A stretch of 64,000 nucleotides of DNA, from contig CAVQVR010000008.1 in the NCBI GenBank assembly GCA_963717195.1, positions 1 to 64,000 of the forward strand, read 5' to 3'. Made by a program: the position numbers and the translations under genes. The notes under the pieces are model-generated. The model saw only the letters and a list, made by a program, of their open reading frames with translations. It did no database searches and was not told the origin of the DNA. Position 1 is the stretch's first letter; each line of letters starts with the position of its first letter. This document shows positions 45,068-54,292 of this stretch, piece after piece. The DNA is from JACDAE01 sp963717195 (GTDB lineage: Bacteria; Chloroflexota; Ktedonobacteria; Ktedonobacterales; Ktedonobacteraceae).

Positions 45068-46114
45068 CTATTCCCATACAATCGCGACTTTCCCTGTTCG
45101 ACCACTATCGAAAAGCTCATATGCTTCTTTTGCCTGGGCCAGTGAAAAGCGATGTGTGACTATTACATCGGGATGGAGCTCCCAACTTACAAGATGCTCA
45201 ACTAACTCCTCCATCTGAGGCAGACTGCACACCCACGCTCCATGTAGGGTCAGTTGCTTATGAATGAGCAATGGACTGGGTGCGAACGTGATCGTGCCAC
45301 CTTCGCCAATAAATACAACACGTCCCCATTCACGTGCTGCTTCCAGGCAAAGATGACGAGCATCTGCATTACCTGAACAATCGATGGCAACCTCGAAGCC
45401 GCGCCCTTTCACCTTTTCCAATACTTTACCGATAGCATTATTATTGCCGGGCGCTACAATATCACTAAAACCAAGCTTATGAGCAAGCTCGTGGCGTTCT
45501 GGCAGATACTCAACTCCCACTACCCGCGCTCCCATAGCACGACAGAGAAGGGCCACTCCCAGTCCCACGGGACCCATTCCGGTGATCAGCACTGTGTCGC
45601 GTCCAGATACTCCTGCACGTAAGCATGCGGCATAGGCGGTACCGAAGCCGCACGCAACCATTGCTCCATCGAGATAGCTCAATTCATCAGGCAAGACAAC
45701 AAGCGTATGTTCCTCTGCCAACAAAAATTCCGCGTGACCTCCATTGCGTTGCCAACCGTAGGCTGCTCGCGTCGGACTTGAGCAACTGATCATCCAGCCC
45801 CCACGACAATCATGACATAATCCACAACCTGCTATGTGATAAACGATAACTCTATCACCCTCTTTAAAGCGCTTCACTCCTGGCCCAACGCGTTCAATGA
45901 TGCCAGATGGCTCATGGCCCGCAATAACACCCTGATAAGCTTCTGGTCCGGTGCCCTGATCGATTGGTCTGTAGATTGCACGCAGGTCGCTACCACAGAG
46001 TGATGAAGCTTTCATGCGAACCAACACCTGCCCATATTCCAGCTCTGGAATAGTGAATTCATGCATTTCGAGGCGGCGATTTCCTGGCAAAACGACGCCA
46101 GTCATGGTGGTCAT
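45068..46114 (-). CDS. Zinc-dependent medium-chain alcohol/polyol dehydrogenase
   Basis: MDR family with catalytic zinc ligands in SSLCGSD and AGHEPSG. The structural zinc loop is CGLCHDCRGGWMISC (four Cys). The Rossmann loop is VLITGMGPVGLGVALLCRAM. 348 residues. The closest functional types are sorbitol/threonine dehydrogenase-like, with NAD(P) and substrate unassigned. The start is at 46114 with GGAGCC-like sequence upstream. It is a single gene between convergent and divergent neighbours. Confidence 0.92.
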   Translation of the reverse strand: MTTMTGVVLPGNRRLEMHEFTIPELEYGQVLVRMKASSLCGSDLRAIYRPIDQGTGPEAYQGVIAGHEPSGIIERVGPGVKRFKEGDRVIVYHIAGCGLCHDCRGGWMISCSSPTRAAYGWQRNGGHAEFLLAEEHTLVVLPDELSYLDGAMVACGFGTAYAACLRAGVSGRDTVLITGMGPVGLGVALLCRAMGARVVGVEYLPERHELAHKLGFSDIVAPGNNNAIGKVLEKVKGRGFEVAIDCSGNADARHLCLEAAREWGRVVFIGEGGTITFAPSPLLIHKQLTLHGAWVCSLPQMEELVEHLVSWELHPDVIVTHRFSLAQAKEAYELFDSGRTGKVAIVWE

Positions 46115-46324
46115 GGAGAATGGCTCCCTTCCGAACGCCCATTGTATTCAGCGTGTAGTCAATGAGGCGATTTACTGTTTATAATACAAGTCTATTTGTC
46201 TTCGTATCATACCATGTGGTGGAAAGGTAGGGTTTTCACCAAAAAGGCGTTGTCATCGCCGATAACGCGCCATTACAGGTACGCATCTATCTATAAATGT
46301 ACTCTAGAACAAGGGAGCGCAAAA

Positions 46325-46816
46325 ATGCTTCATCACGTTGGCATAATTTCAGATACTCATGTCCCGCATTTCAGGCGTTTGCCCGAAGCTGTATGGGTAC
46401 AGTTTGCGGATGTCGAGCTCATTATTCATGCGGGCGACCTCTCCGTTTTGTCTGTGCTGTCCGAACTGGCGACTATCGCGCCCGTCGTGGCCGTACAGGG
46501 AAACGTTGAGTACGAAGAGGTTGTGCTGAAGCTGCCAATCAAGCGCGAGATTGTCGTTGGCTCCTGCAAAATCGGTATTGTGCATATTCTGGGAGAACGT
46601 GCTCGCTATGCTCATAATGCAAGACGCGAATTCCCTGCTGCTCGTGTGGTCGTGTTTGGGCATAGTCACGTTCCCTATAATGAGGAGCATGATGGTCAGT
46701 TGCTTTTCAATCCAGGCAGCGCCAATGATCGCCGTCGTCAGCCAACATGTAGCATTGGTGTGCTCTCTATAGATGACGAGGCGAAAACGGTACAAGGTGA
46801 GATTATTCCAATTTAA
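46325..46816 (+). CDS. YfcE/MJ0936-type metallophosphoesterase
   Basis: A compact phosphodiesterase of 163 residues. Metal motifs: GIISDTHVPHF (DxH), LIIHAGDLS (GD), VQGNVEYEE (usually GNCD), VVFGHSHVPY (GHSH) and LLFNPGSANDRR. ATG 46325 follows CAAGGGAGCG. An upstream in-frame extension to 46196 has no ribosome site. It likely hydrolyses small phosphodiesters or cyclic nucleotides; the true substrate is open. Confidence 0.9.
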   Translation: MLHHVGIISDTHVPHFRRLPEAVWVQFADVELIIHAGDLSVLSVLSELATIAPVVAVQGNVEYEEVVLKLPIKREIVVGSCKIGIVHILGERARYAHNARREFPAARVVVFGHSHVPYNEEHDGQLLFNPGSANDRRRQPTCSIGVLSIDDEAKTVQGEIIPI

Positions 46817-46820
46817 TGCT

Positions 46821-47867
46821 CTATAGAAATTTCACCAGCGAACGATCAATACCAGCCAGCGTAGGCTGCCCTGCAAGCATCATCGACATCTCCAGTTCCG
46901 CTCTTAATAGTTCGAGCACGGAATGGACTCCTTCCTGCCCATTGACGGCCAGTCCCCAGATGATGGGACGCCCAACCAGTACAGCTCGTGCTCCCAGGGC
47001 CAGCGCTTTCAGCACATCGGTGCCGCGCCGAATGCCACCATCCAGGTAGACCTCGCAGCGTCCAGCCACCGCCTCAACTACTTCGGGCAATGCCTCGATG
47101 CTTTCGATAGCCCCATCGAGTTGTCGTCCGCCGTGATTAGAGACGACGATGCCCTGAATGTCATGTTTCACTGCCAGCAACGCGTCCTCAGCCGTTAAAA
47201 TTCCCTTGAGCACAATGGGCAACTTCGTCAGAGAACGTAGCCAATCGAGCGTCTCCCATGTGCCTGTAATGTGGCGGCTGATCTGTACTGTAACTGGATC
47301 AGTGCCAACAGGTTCTACAAAATTAGCGGAACGAGCTGCTTTTGCTATCACAAAATTGTTACGCACATCGCGCTCACGACGACTGGTGCGCGGCGTATCT
47401 ACGGTTAGGACAATGGCACGATAGCCAGCAGCTTCAGCCCGTTGCACCAGGGAGCCAGTTGCTTCAATTGTACGTGTAAGGTAGAGTTGGAGCCAGAGCG
47501 GACCAGTCGCTACGGCGGCAATCTCCTCTATACTGTACGTTGAGAATGTGCTGACAGTCAATATCGTTCCAGCCTGGCCGCTTCCTCGTGCCGTTGCCAG
47601 TTCGCCTTCGGGATGAATCAGCGTATGAGCCGACATAGGAGCGACCAGGATGGGCATATTCACTGATGCACCCAGCAGGCTCGTTTGCATCTGCACGTTG
47701 CTTACATCGATTAACATACGTGGACGCAAACGAATACGTTCAAAGGCGCTTCGATTGTTGCGTAATGTTATCTCGTCATCGCTCCCGCCCTGGAAATAAT
47801 CCCAGATGACGGGAGTCATGCGCTGCTGAGCGAGTGCTTCATAATCAAAGAGATTGACCAGTGTCAC
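46821..47867 (-). CDS. FMN-dependent alpha-hydroxy-acid oxidase/dehydrogenase
   Basis: A TIM-barrel flavoenzyme of the lactate/glycolate oxidase family. Blocks: VNLFDYEALAQQRM, WDYFQGGSDDEIT, MPILVAPMSAHTLIHPEGE, WLQLYLTR, VLTVDTPRTSRRERDVRN, the catalytic-His loop VVSNHGGRQLDGA, and VYLDGGIRRGTDVLKALALG. 348 residues, soluble. The substrate (lactate, glycolate, mandelate-like or other) is unassigned. It lies 12 bases downstream of serS on the same strand, so it could be read through from the serS transcript. Confidence 0.93.
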   Translation of the reverse strand: MTLVNLFDYEALAQQRMTPVIWDYFQGGSDDEITLRNNRSAFERIRLRPRMLIDVSNVQMQTSLLGASVNMPILVAPMSAHTLIHPEGELATARGSGQAGTILTVSTFSTYSIEEIAAVATGPLWLQLYLTRTIEATGSLVQRAEAAGYRAIVLTVDTPRTSRRERDVRNNFVIAKAARSANFVEPVGTDPVTVQISRHITGTWETLDWLRSLTKLPIVLKGILTAEDALLAVKHDIQGIVVSNHGGRQLDGAIESIEALPEVVEAVAGRCEVYLDGGIRRGTDVLKALALGARAVLVGRPIIWGLAVNGQEGVHSVLELLRAELEMSMMLAGQPTLAGIDRSLVKFL

Positions 47868-47879
47868 ACCGATACTCCT

Positions 47880-49184
47880 TTATTTGATGATTGGCTCACC
47901 AGCAGGTGTCCCAATAACCTTCTGTCCACCCATGAAGGGTTGCAATGCTTCCGGAATACGAATAGTGCCATCGGCCTGCTGATGCGTCTCGAAAAGCGGA
48001 ATCAGAATGCGCGGCGAGGCAATGGCTGTGTTATTGAGCGTATGTACAAATTTGACCTTGCCCTCTTCGTCGCGGTAGCGCATATTGGCGCGTCGTGCCT
48101 GCCAGTCGTGGAAGTACGAACACGAATGCGTCTCGCGGTAGCGGCCCTCGCTGGGAACCCAGCATTCAAGATCGTACATGCCTACCTTCCCATCGCCCAT
48201 GTCGCCTGTACAGACATCGACGACGCGATAGGGAAGCTCCAGCGCCTGCACCAACTCTTCTGCGTTCTGCAACAACTGCTCGTGCCAGCGCACCGACTCC
48301 TCGTGATCAGCCTTACAGATGATGTACTGTTCCACTTTATTGAACTGGTGAATACGGAATACGCCCTTCGTGTCCTTCCCATACGTACCGGCCTCCTGGC
48401 GGAAACAGGGGCAATAAGCGACAAATTTCATGGGCAGCTCTTCGGCCTTGAGAATTTCATCTTTGTACATGCCCGTGATCGAGACCTCCGACGTGCCCAC
48501 AAGAAAGGTATCTTCACCTTCAATTGCATATACCTGGTCGCGCCCCTTGGGAAACTGTCCGTTGCCAATGAAGGCGAATTCGCGTGCCATGGCCGGTACA
48601 ATCAGTGGTGTGAAGCCTTTACGTGCGATGCGATCAAAGGCAAAATTCATTAAGGCAAGTTCCAGGCGGGCCGCGTCACCCTTCAACGAATAGCTGCGTG
48701 CTCCTGCCACCTTGACCGCACGTTCGATATCCACCAGGTTCCAGCGCTGCATCAATTCATAATGATCCAATGGCTGAAAATCGAAGGTCGGCTTCTCGCC
48801 CCCATAACGAATGGGTACATTGTCGTTCTCATCTTTCCCAATCGGTGTGCTCGGGTCAGGAATATTAGGGACCAGCAGGAGCATCTGATAGCGAGCCTCT
48901 TGTAGCTCGTTCAGCAGTGGCTCCTTTTCTTTTACCAGGTCCGACAACTGTTTGCCTTCTGCGATTAAGGCGTTACGCAGCTCTGTATTTTTCTCTTTTG
49001 CCGCTTGCTGAATGCGTTTCGAGAGCTGGTTCTGTTTTGCGCGTACTTCTTCCACCTCTTGCTGTACTGCCAGGACTTTCCGATCCAGTTCCAGCAGGCC
49101 ATCAATATCTAGCGGGTTGTTTTTAACGCGTGCAGCCTCTTTCACAATCTCTGGATTAGTGCGAATAAATGCAAGGTCAAGCAT
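47880..49184 (-). CDS. serS: Seryl-tRNA synthetase
   Basis: Charges tRNA-Ser. The start MLDLAFIRTNPEIVKEAARV at 49184 is canonical. The N-terminal coiled-coil arm (about residues 25-100) contacts the tRNA long arm. Class II motifs follow: GTSEVSITGMY, YCPCFRQEAG and FRIHQFNKVEQY (motif 2), then VDVCTGDMG and NNTAIASPRILIPLFE (motif 3 region). 434 residues. A T-box leader and a strong promoter lie upstream, so it is induced by uncharged tRNA-Ser. Confidence 0.97.
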   Translation of the reverse strand: MLDLAFIRTNPEIVKEAARVKNNPLDIDGLLELDRKVLAVQQEVEEVRAKQNQLSKRIQQAAKEKNTELRNALIAEGKQLSDLVKEKEPLLNELQEARYQMLLLVPNIPDPSTPIGKDENDNVPIRYGGEKPTFDFQPLDHYELMQRWNLVDIERAVKVAGARSYSLKGDAARLELALMNFAFDRIARKGFTPLIVPAMAREFAFIGNGQFPKGRDQVYAIEGEDTFLVGTSEVSITGMYKDEILKAEELPMKFVAYCPCFRQEAGTYGKDTKGVFRIHQFNKVEQYIICKADHEESVRWHEQLLQNAEELVQALELPYRVVDVCTGDMGDGKVGMYDLECWVPSEGRYRETHSCSYFHDWQARRANMRYRDEEGKVKFVHTLNNTAIASPRILIPLFETHQQADGTIRIPEALQPFMGGQKVIGTPAGEPIIK

Positions 49185-49282
49185 GTTTTCTGCTCCTCTG
49201 AAAACGACCGTTTTCATGTTGGGTGGTGTCGCCCCATACATGACGGCCTCATAATATAGACAATTTCTGTGTAAGCGAAACA

Positions 49283-49545
49283 ATAAAAAAAGCGCCGCTG
49301 TCCTATGTGAAGGACGACGACGCGGAAAGCGCTCTATCGCGGTACCACCTTGATTTTCTCAGCAAGTGAGACTCGTTCTTGCCCTCTAACGGAGGCGACC
49401 GTTGACGCTTATCGCGCAGGCTCCCAGGTGGATTTCGCTTCTGTCAGTCACTGCGTCGCACCATACCGCAGCTCTCTGGAAAACGTCTCAGATGAGATGT
49501 TATGTACTGGCAAAAGGTACTTGTCCTGTTCGTTGCCCTGTTATG
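49283..49545 (-). ncRNA. T-box riboswitch (serine) in the serS leader
   Basis: On the minus strand the leader holds the 14-base T-box AAGGTGGTACCGCG (49338-49351). A terminator hairpin ending in TTTTTTT (about 49284-49330) follows it. Stem I, from about 49534, has the AGAGAG...GGTGCGACGCAG distal features. A UCC serine specifier followed by A is likely at 49430-49432 (GAAATCCACC). Uncharged tRNA-Ser would stabilise the antiterminator and switch on serS. Exact stem borders are estimated. Confidence 0.9.
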
Positions 49546-49560
49546 AAGTATCTTTCCTGC

Positions 49561-49589
49561 ACTATAGCAGTGAGTATGGGGTTTGTCAA
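49561..49589 (-). promoter_or_regulatory. Sigma-70-type promoter of the serS T-box leader
   Basis: On the minus strand TTGACA (49584-49589) is followed by exactly 17 bases and TATAGT (49561-49566), placing the start about 10 bases before the T-box leader. It is the clearest housekeeping promoter in the window. Confidence 0.85.
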
Positions 49590-49700
49590 GATGCTTCATT
49601 TGCAAAGCAAGATCAGGATATTCTATACTCATTAAGACACCTGGCACACCAGCAAGCACCCATTACCAGGTATTCATTCATATTAATGAGGTAAAACACT

Positions 49701-51020
49701 ATGGACAATACTAACCATCCATTTCCAGACGACGATGCAAGGATTGAATTCACCGATCTGGACAGTACTACCCACAATCGCACCTTCCACGAGTTCCGTT
49801 TCTCCCCACGTGTACGCATCTGGATGGTTGTTGTTACCGTCATTAGCGTCGTTTTATTTCTCTCGTTCACGTTTGGTAGCCAGCTCTATTCACTCGTTTA
49901 CAGACCACAACCACCAAAAATCAGTATCAGTAATATCAATGTCAGTAATAGTACAAGCCCATCTGCGATTACCCTGGAGACGGTGATGGATGGTGTCGTG
50001 TATGCAGTTGACCCGGATAGAATGTTCTACGCGATCCGTGCCAGCAACGGTTCTCTCATCTGGCAAAGCTTTACACCGGATATCAGTTGGTCAACCACCA
50101 GCGCTGGAATTACCTACACCGTCAAGCAAAATGAAGCTGTCATCGTTGCCCAGGGAAAGGGTGTCAACCCGCTCTGGATATATCACTCACCTTCGCCTAT
50201 TGGACCCGCAACTGTAGTTGGCAATCACATTTATATAGTTACGAATGATGATACCATCGATGCATTGGATACCACCTATGGAAATTTACTCTGGCATTAT
50301 CACATAGTTGCTCATATTGCGCAATCACCTATATTCTCAGGAGAATTTGTCTCTATTAATTCTGAAATTGGCACTCTATTTACGTTTCGTGCCAGCGATG
50401 GCGCTTTGCTCTGGCATCAGCAACTTCCATCAGATGCACAGGTTTTTACCACGAATGGGAATATCATCTATGCCAGCAATAATAGCATAACCGCGTTGCA
50501 TTCTAAAGATGGATCCTTAGCGTGGCATCTCAATCTTTCTTCAACTCCAGTGCAACCGCTGGTAACGGCCTATGGAAACATTTATATTGCCACGTTCGAT
50601 GGCAACATGAGCGTGTTCAATGGTAGTACTGGCTCATTACTCTGGCGTCGTCATCTTCCTTCGCTTGCGTACGAATCTATCGCCATCTCGGATACTATGG
50701 TCTATATCCATACAAGCGATTATACCCTCTACACTCTGAACGCTATGAATGGGTCTCTGCTCTGGTCTAAACCTGTGACCAATGTTTTCACCTTTGTAGT
50801 CGTAGATGGTATTGCCTACATCATTACTATGACCAGTGAAGTGGAGGCTCTTCATCCCACAGGTGCAATCCTCTGGCAACGCCAGCTTCCTTCCACTGCC
50901 ATTCGTCCATTAATAGTCTCCAACGGAGTACTCTTCACTGGTTCGGCTTCTGGTACCATCTATGCAGTTCGGGCCAGGGATAACGCCCTGCTCTGGCACT
51001 ATGCCACCCAGGTCCAATAA
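49701..51020 (+). CDS. Membrane-anchored PQQ-like beta-propeller protein
   Basis: A polar N-terminus of about 35 residues, one TM helix (IWMVVVTVISVVLFLSFTFG), then seven or eight propeller blades. Each blade has the repeat A..ASDGALLWHQQLPS: NGSLIWQ, YGNLLWH, DGALLWH, DGSLAWH, TGSLLWR, NGSLLWS, TGAILWQ and DNALLWH. 439 residues. It resembles BamB-like or PQQ_2 scaffold proteins rather than a dehydrogenase, since no catalytic Asp/Ca site is evident. It likely acts as an extracellular scaffold. Convergent with the paralog cluster. Confidence 0.88.
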   Translation: MDNTNHPFPDDDARIEFTDLDSTTHNRTFHEFRFSPRVRIWMVVVTVISVVLFLSFTFGSQLYSLVYRPQPPKISISNINVSNSTSPSAITLETVMDGVVYAVDPDRMFYAIRASNGSLIWQSFTPDISWSTTSAGITYTVKQNEAVIVAQGKGVNPLWIYHSPSPIGPATVVGNHIYIVTNDDTIDALDTTYGNLLWHYHIVAHIAQSPIFSGEFVSINSEIGTLFTFRASDGALLWHQQLPSDAQVFTTNGNIIYASNNSITALHSKDGSLAWHLNLSSTPVQPLVTAYGNIYIATFDGNMSVFNGSTGSLLWRRHLPSLAYESIAISDTMVYIHTSDYTLYTLNAMNGSLLWSKPVTNVFTFVVVDGIAYIITMTSEVEALHPTGAILWQRQLPSTAIRPLIVSNGVLFTGSASGTIYAVRARDNALLWHYATQVQ

Positions 51021-51022
51021 AT

Positions 51023-52091
51023 TTATAACTTCCAGACCTGGACATCACTGAACTCGGCATCAACTGGCGTGTTTTGATTAACCACGGCAAGGCCAATTTT
51101 GCCCGAGTTCAGGCTCGTATTCGTCACGGCAACAATATATTGCCCGTTTGCATAAAGATAATAACTCCCATTTTTTGCCAGGATGGAGAGCTGATTTGAT
51201 TGGCCCAGACCCGTTGTAATGGCCGGGCTTATGCCTTGAGTCAGATTATTGACCTGACCACTGCTAGTATAGAGGTCGAGCGCGTAAGATCCATCACTAC
51301 CTATATGGAAGAAATAATACGCCTGGTTGGTGCTATCGACCTGTAAGAGAAGACCTACCTGTGCCTGGTCGCCCTGATCAAGCGTAACCTGTACCTGGTA
51401 GACAAAGTTGCTGAAGTCAGTGTTCTCGGCGATACATGGCTGTAAAAAGCCCTGCTGCGCTTCCGTGACATGATAGGCACTATCCTTGAATGCGCATCCA
51501 GTGCTAGCAACCGAGGTGTTGATTGTATTTCCTACATCCCATCTGGCCGATCCGCTATTATCGGCCAGACTATCATCAAGGGTGGGCGTTTTGCCTGTTG
51601 CCTGGGTAAGAAGAGTGGAGAGTGTACTCGCGGTCGCCGTGGCACCAGCGATGGTTGCGCTCGCCTGTGTGCTTTGAATGCTCTGTGCGGTCGCCGTGGC
51701 ATTGATATGCGCCTGAGCCGTACTCAATATCTGAGCGGTTGCCAGTTGTTGCGCCTGGGCTGTACCAACGACATTCTGAGTTGCCCGCACTTCTATGGTA
51801 ACTACGGCGTGGAGAGCCCCATGATAGTCTACCGTGGCACTATAAACAATAAAAACCAGCCCACTGATGATCAGTAGGAGCGCCAATACAATTGCGCTGA
51901 CCTGGCCCACTAGAGAGAGTCGTGAGCGTCGCAGGCGTGGCCGCGGAGGCGGAGGCCATGATGGCGTCTTCTTTGGCGTTACCTTCGTTATTCTTGCCGT
52001 TTCATCACTGGTTATTCTTACCGTTTCATCACTGTTAAGATTTCACAGGTGGAGCGTCAATTCTCTCGGCCTGCTCTATCTTTTTTGCCAT
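51023..52091 (-). CDS. Paralog 1: single-TM protein with extracellular jelly-roll domain (one frameshift)
   Basis: ATG 52091 opens MAKKIEQAERIDAPPVKS. The frame breaks near 52036 (one T too many) and continues NSDETVRITSDETARITKVT, a 24-bp direct duplication (51987-52034). A basic Pro-rich stretch and one TM (IVLALLLIISGLVFIVYSA) follow, then an Ala/Thr/Gln spacer (VGTAQAQQLATAQ...). A beta-sandwich domain of about 170 residues ends NTPVDAEFSDVQVWKL. The zinc ribbon of paralogs 3-5 is missing. The C-terminal domain resembles the LamG/DUF1080 glycan-binding fold. Corrected length is 355 residues. Confidence 0.78.
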
Positions 52092-52111
52092 GCTTCTCTG
52101 TGTCCTTGCTC

Positions 52112-52195
52112 GTAGGGGCGTCACCTTGCGTGCGCCTACGTATCAGGGAATAAGTGCTCATCGGCACGCGGGCGCACGCAAGGTGACGCTCCTAT
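52112..52195. repeat. Palindromic TAGGGGC-family repeat
   Basis: GTAGGGGCGTCACCTTGCGT from 52112 is reversed as ACGCAAGGTGACGCTCCTA ending 52195. The arms are about 24 bp with one mismatch, and the inner sequence GTGCGCC/GGCGCAC continues the stem. It sits upstream of paralog 1. Confidence 0.88.
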
Positions 52196-52248
52196 GCCAA
52201 TTCACTCTAATGAACGGAGGCCTTCATGTTTTTGTCTTTTCTATAGTA

Positions 52249-53068
52249 TCACAATACCCATAATTGGGCATTGTTGAATGCAACATCAATATCGTTACGA
52301 CCCTCAGGATTGACTGCAATCAGGCTGATAAGTCCTGTACTAAATGTGCTATCGTCAAAGCTGCTAATAAATTGTTTATTGATGTAAAACATGAAATGGT
52401 TACTGCGTGCTATTACTGTCAGAAGTTCAGGTTGCTTCAAGCCAGTCTGCAGGGTAGCGTCGCGACCAAATTCAAGTATATTTTCGCCATCAGCTATTTT
52501 ATTTGTTATCACTCCTGTATTATAGAGTCCGTTATTCGTAGACAAAAATGAGTAACCTTCTATTACTAGAAGAGAACTTCGCAGCAACAGCCCTCCTGCT
52601 GAACCATTCAAAATAGTCATCTGAACCTGAAAGACAAAATTGCTATAGTTCTTCGCTGTATTTAGACAGGCGAAATAGATGTGATCGCTAGCAACATGAA
52701 TGTGATATGCTCCACCAGTGAATGTACAACTGCTGTTTCCTATATTCCCTGTATCCCATCCACCCATCGGAGCATCCATTGAATTATTGAATGTTGGCGC
52801 TTTATTTGTGAACTGGGTATAAAGAGACTGAGGGGAATTTTATTGATTTTGCCTGAGCCTGGTTGGTAAGAATAGTGTTCGCTACAGCTGTCGCCTGGAT
52901 CTTTAGTTCTCTTGGGTGCAAGATGGTTGCGTAGAAGATGAGAAACCCACTTCCTAGAATGATGAGAAGTGAGAGGATGACAAGTGCTGTACTGGCCACT
53001 ACAGATGCTCTACGAGATGTTGGTTTTTGCATCATTACAGGTGGTGGGGTTTTTGTTAGATCATACAT
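52249..53068 (-). CDS. Paralog 2: single-TM jelly-roll protein, no zinc ribbon (one frameshift)
   Basis: The start MYDLTKTPPPVMMQKP at 53068 leads to one TM (STALVILSLLIILGSGFLIF) and a short spacer (ATAVANTILTNQAQAKS). The frame breaks near 52837-52842 (one base too many) and continues PQSLYTQFTNKAPTFNNSM. The beta-sandwich has YSNFVFQVQMTILNGSAGG, LLTVIARSNHFMFYINKQFI and ends DVAFNNAQLWVL. It starts right at the end of paralog 3. Corrected length is 272 residues, the shortest of the five. Function unknown; glycan or surface-ligand sensing is plausible. Confidence 0.75.
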
Positions 53069-53070
53069 CG

Positions 53071-54081
53071 TTATAATTCCCAGACTTTTACATTGTTGAA
53101 CGCTACATCAAAAGGGCCTGAGGTACTTGCAGAGGATGCAAATGCGATCTGGCCAGATGAACAGGTTGTGTCAACGACCGTTGCTACAGGTTGAGCGTTA
53201 ACATATAAGTTGATATGACTATTGCGAGCAATAACAGTGAGGAGATTCGGATGCTTTAATCCTGTTACAATAGCCGCATTTGTTCCACTTTGTAAGATTC
53301 TCAGATTTTGTTGAGTAGTGATGCCGAATCCGTAATCACCATATGTATCGATAAAAAACATATATGCATTGCCAGCATTGTTACGAAACATGAGTCCACC
53401 TAGGCCTCCCGTAATGATCTCTATCTGAGCTTGAAATGCCAGATTAGTGAACTCCGTACCATAGCCTGTGCAAAGACTACTTTTATATGTTGAGGATTGA
53501 ACATGATAGGCACCATCTCGGAAGTTGCAGAGGTCTTTACCGCCAGCATAGTTATACCACACATTCCCGCTGTCATCTTTGAGCGGATCATCAATCACTG
53601 GTGTGTTGCTGGTCGCTTGTTGATATACCTGTTCCGGTGTCATACTACCGGCAGTGGCGGTAGCATACGAGTTAGCCTGAGCCGTCTCTCGTGCCTGCGC
53701 AGTTAAAAAGTTCTGCGCGACCTCCGTAGCCTGTGCATGGAGATCAGCGGGTCGGAAGTTGGCGGCGTAAACGATGGAACCAACACCCCCTAAAATGAAA
53801 AGCAGTGCTAACAGGATAAGGAGGGCCGTCATCCACCCTGGCACCTGTGCTTTTTGTATTGGATAAGCTGCTACGCTTTTCTCTGCATCAAGCGGAAGGG
53901 GTCTTGCTTCGACTGGAACAGATGATGCGGACTGAGTTGAGGGCACTGATTGCTCTGCATATGTATGATGGTCAATATATGGAATTGCATCATAATCAGA
54001 ACTAGAGGATGTCAGAGCTCCACATCTGGGGCAAACAGATGCCCCTGGTGGAAGCAACGTTCCACATGCATTACATTGCAT
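53071..54081 (-). CDS. Paralog 3: zinc ribbon, TM and jelly-roll domain protein
   Basis: The N-terminal zinc ribbon has CNACGTLLPPGASVCPRCG (CxxC-x13-CxxC). A disordered linker, one TM (MTALLILLALLFILGGVGSI) and an Ala/Gln/Thr helical spacer (ATEVAQNFLTAQARETAQA) follow. The C-terminal sandwich includes FTNLAFQAQIEIITGGLGGL, LLTVIARNSHINLYVNAQPV and DVAFNNVKVWEL. The zinc ribbon should be cytosolic and the sandwich external, suggesting a one-piece receptor or surface organiser. 336 residues, unbroken. Confidence 0.85.
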   Translation of the reverse strand: MQCNACGTLLPPGASVCPRCGALTSSSSDYDAIPYIDHHTYAEQSVPSTQSASSVPVEARPLPLDAEKSVAAYPIQKAQVPGWMTALLILLALLFILGGVGSIVYAANFRPADLHAQATEVAQNFLTAQARETAQANSYATATAGSMTPEQVYQQATSNTPVIDDPLKDDSGNVWYNYAGGKDLCNFRDGAYHVQSSTYKSSLCTGYGTEFTNLAFQAQIEIITGGLGGLMFRNNAGNAYMFFIDTYGDYGFGITTQQNLRILQSGTNAAIVTGLKHPNLLTVIARNSHINLYVNAQPVATVVDTTCSSGQIAFASSASTSGPFDVAFNNVKVWEL

Positions 54082-54292
54082 TGTTTTTTTCCTATAAAAT
54101 AGATAATAATTGCATAAAGCAATATGCTAAAGATAATAAGACCTATAATGTGATGGACAGCATAACCTTCATCAAGCTAGCCCATCGATGAAGGCGTGAG
54201 TCAGAGCCTGGTGGTCAGTTTTGTTATTGTATTCCTGAAACAGGTAGAGCTTATTATATATTGTTTCTTGAATAAACGCAAGCAAGAAAGCT

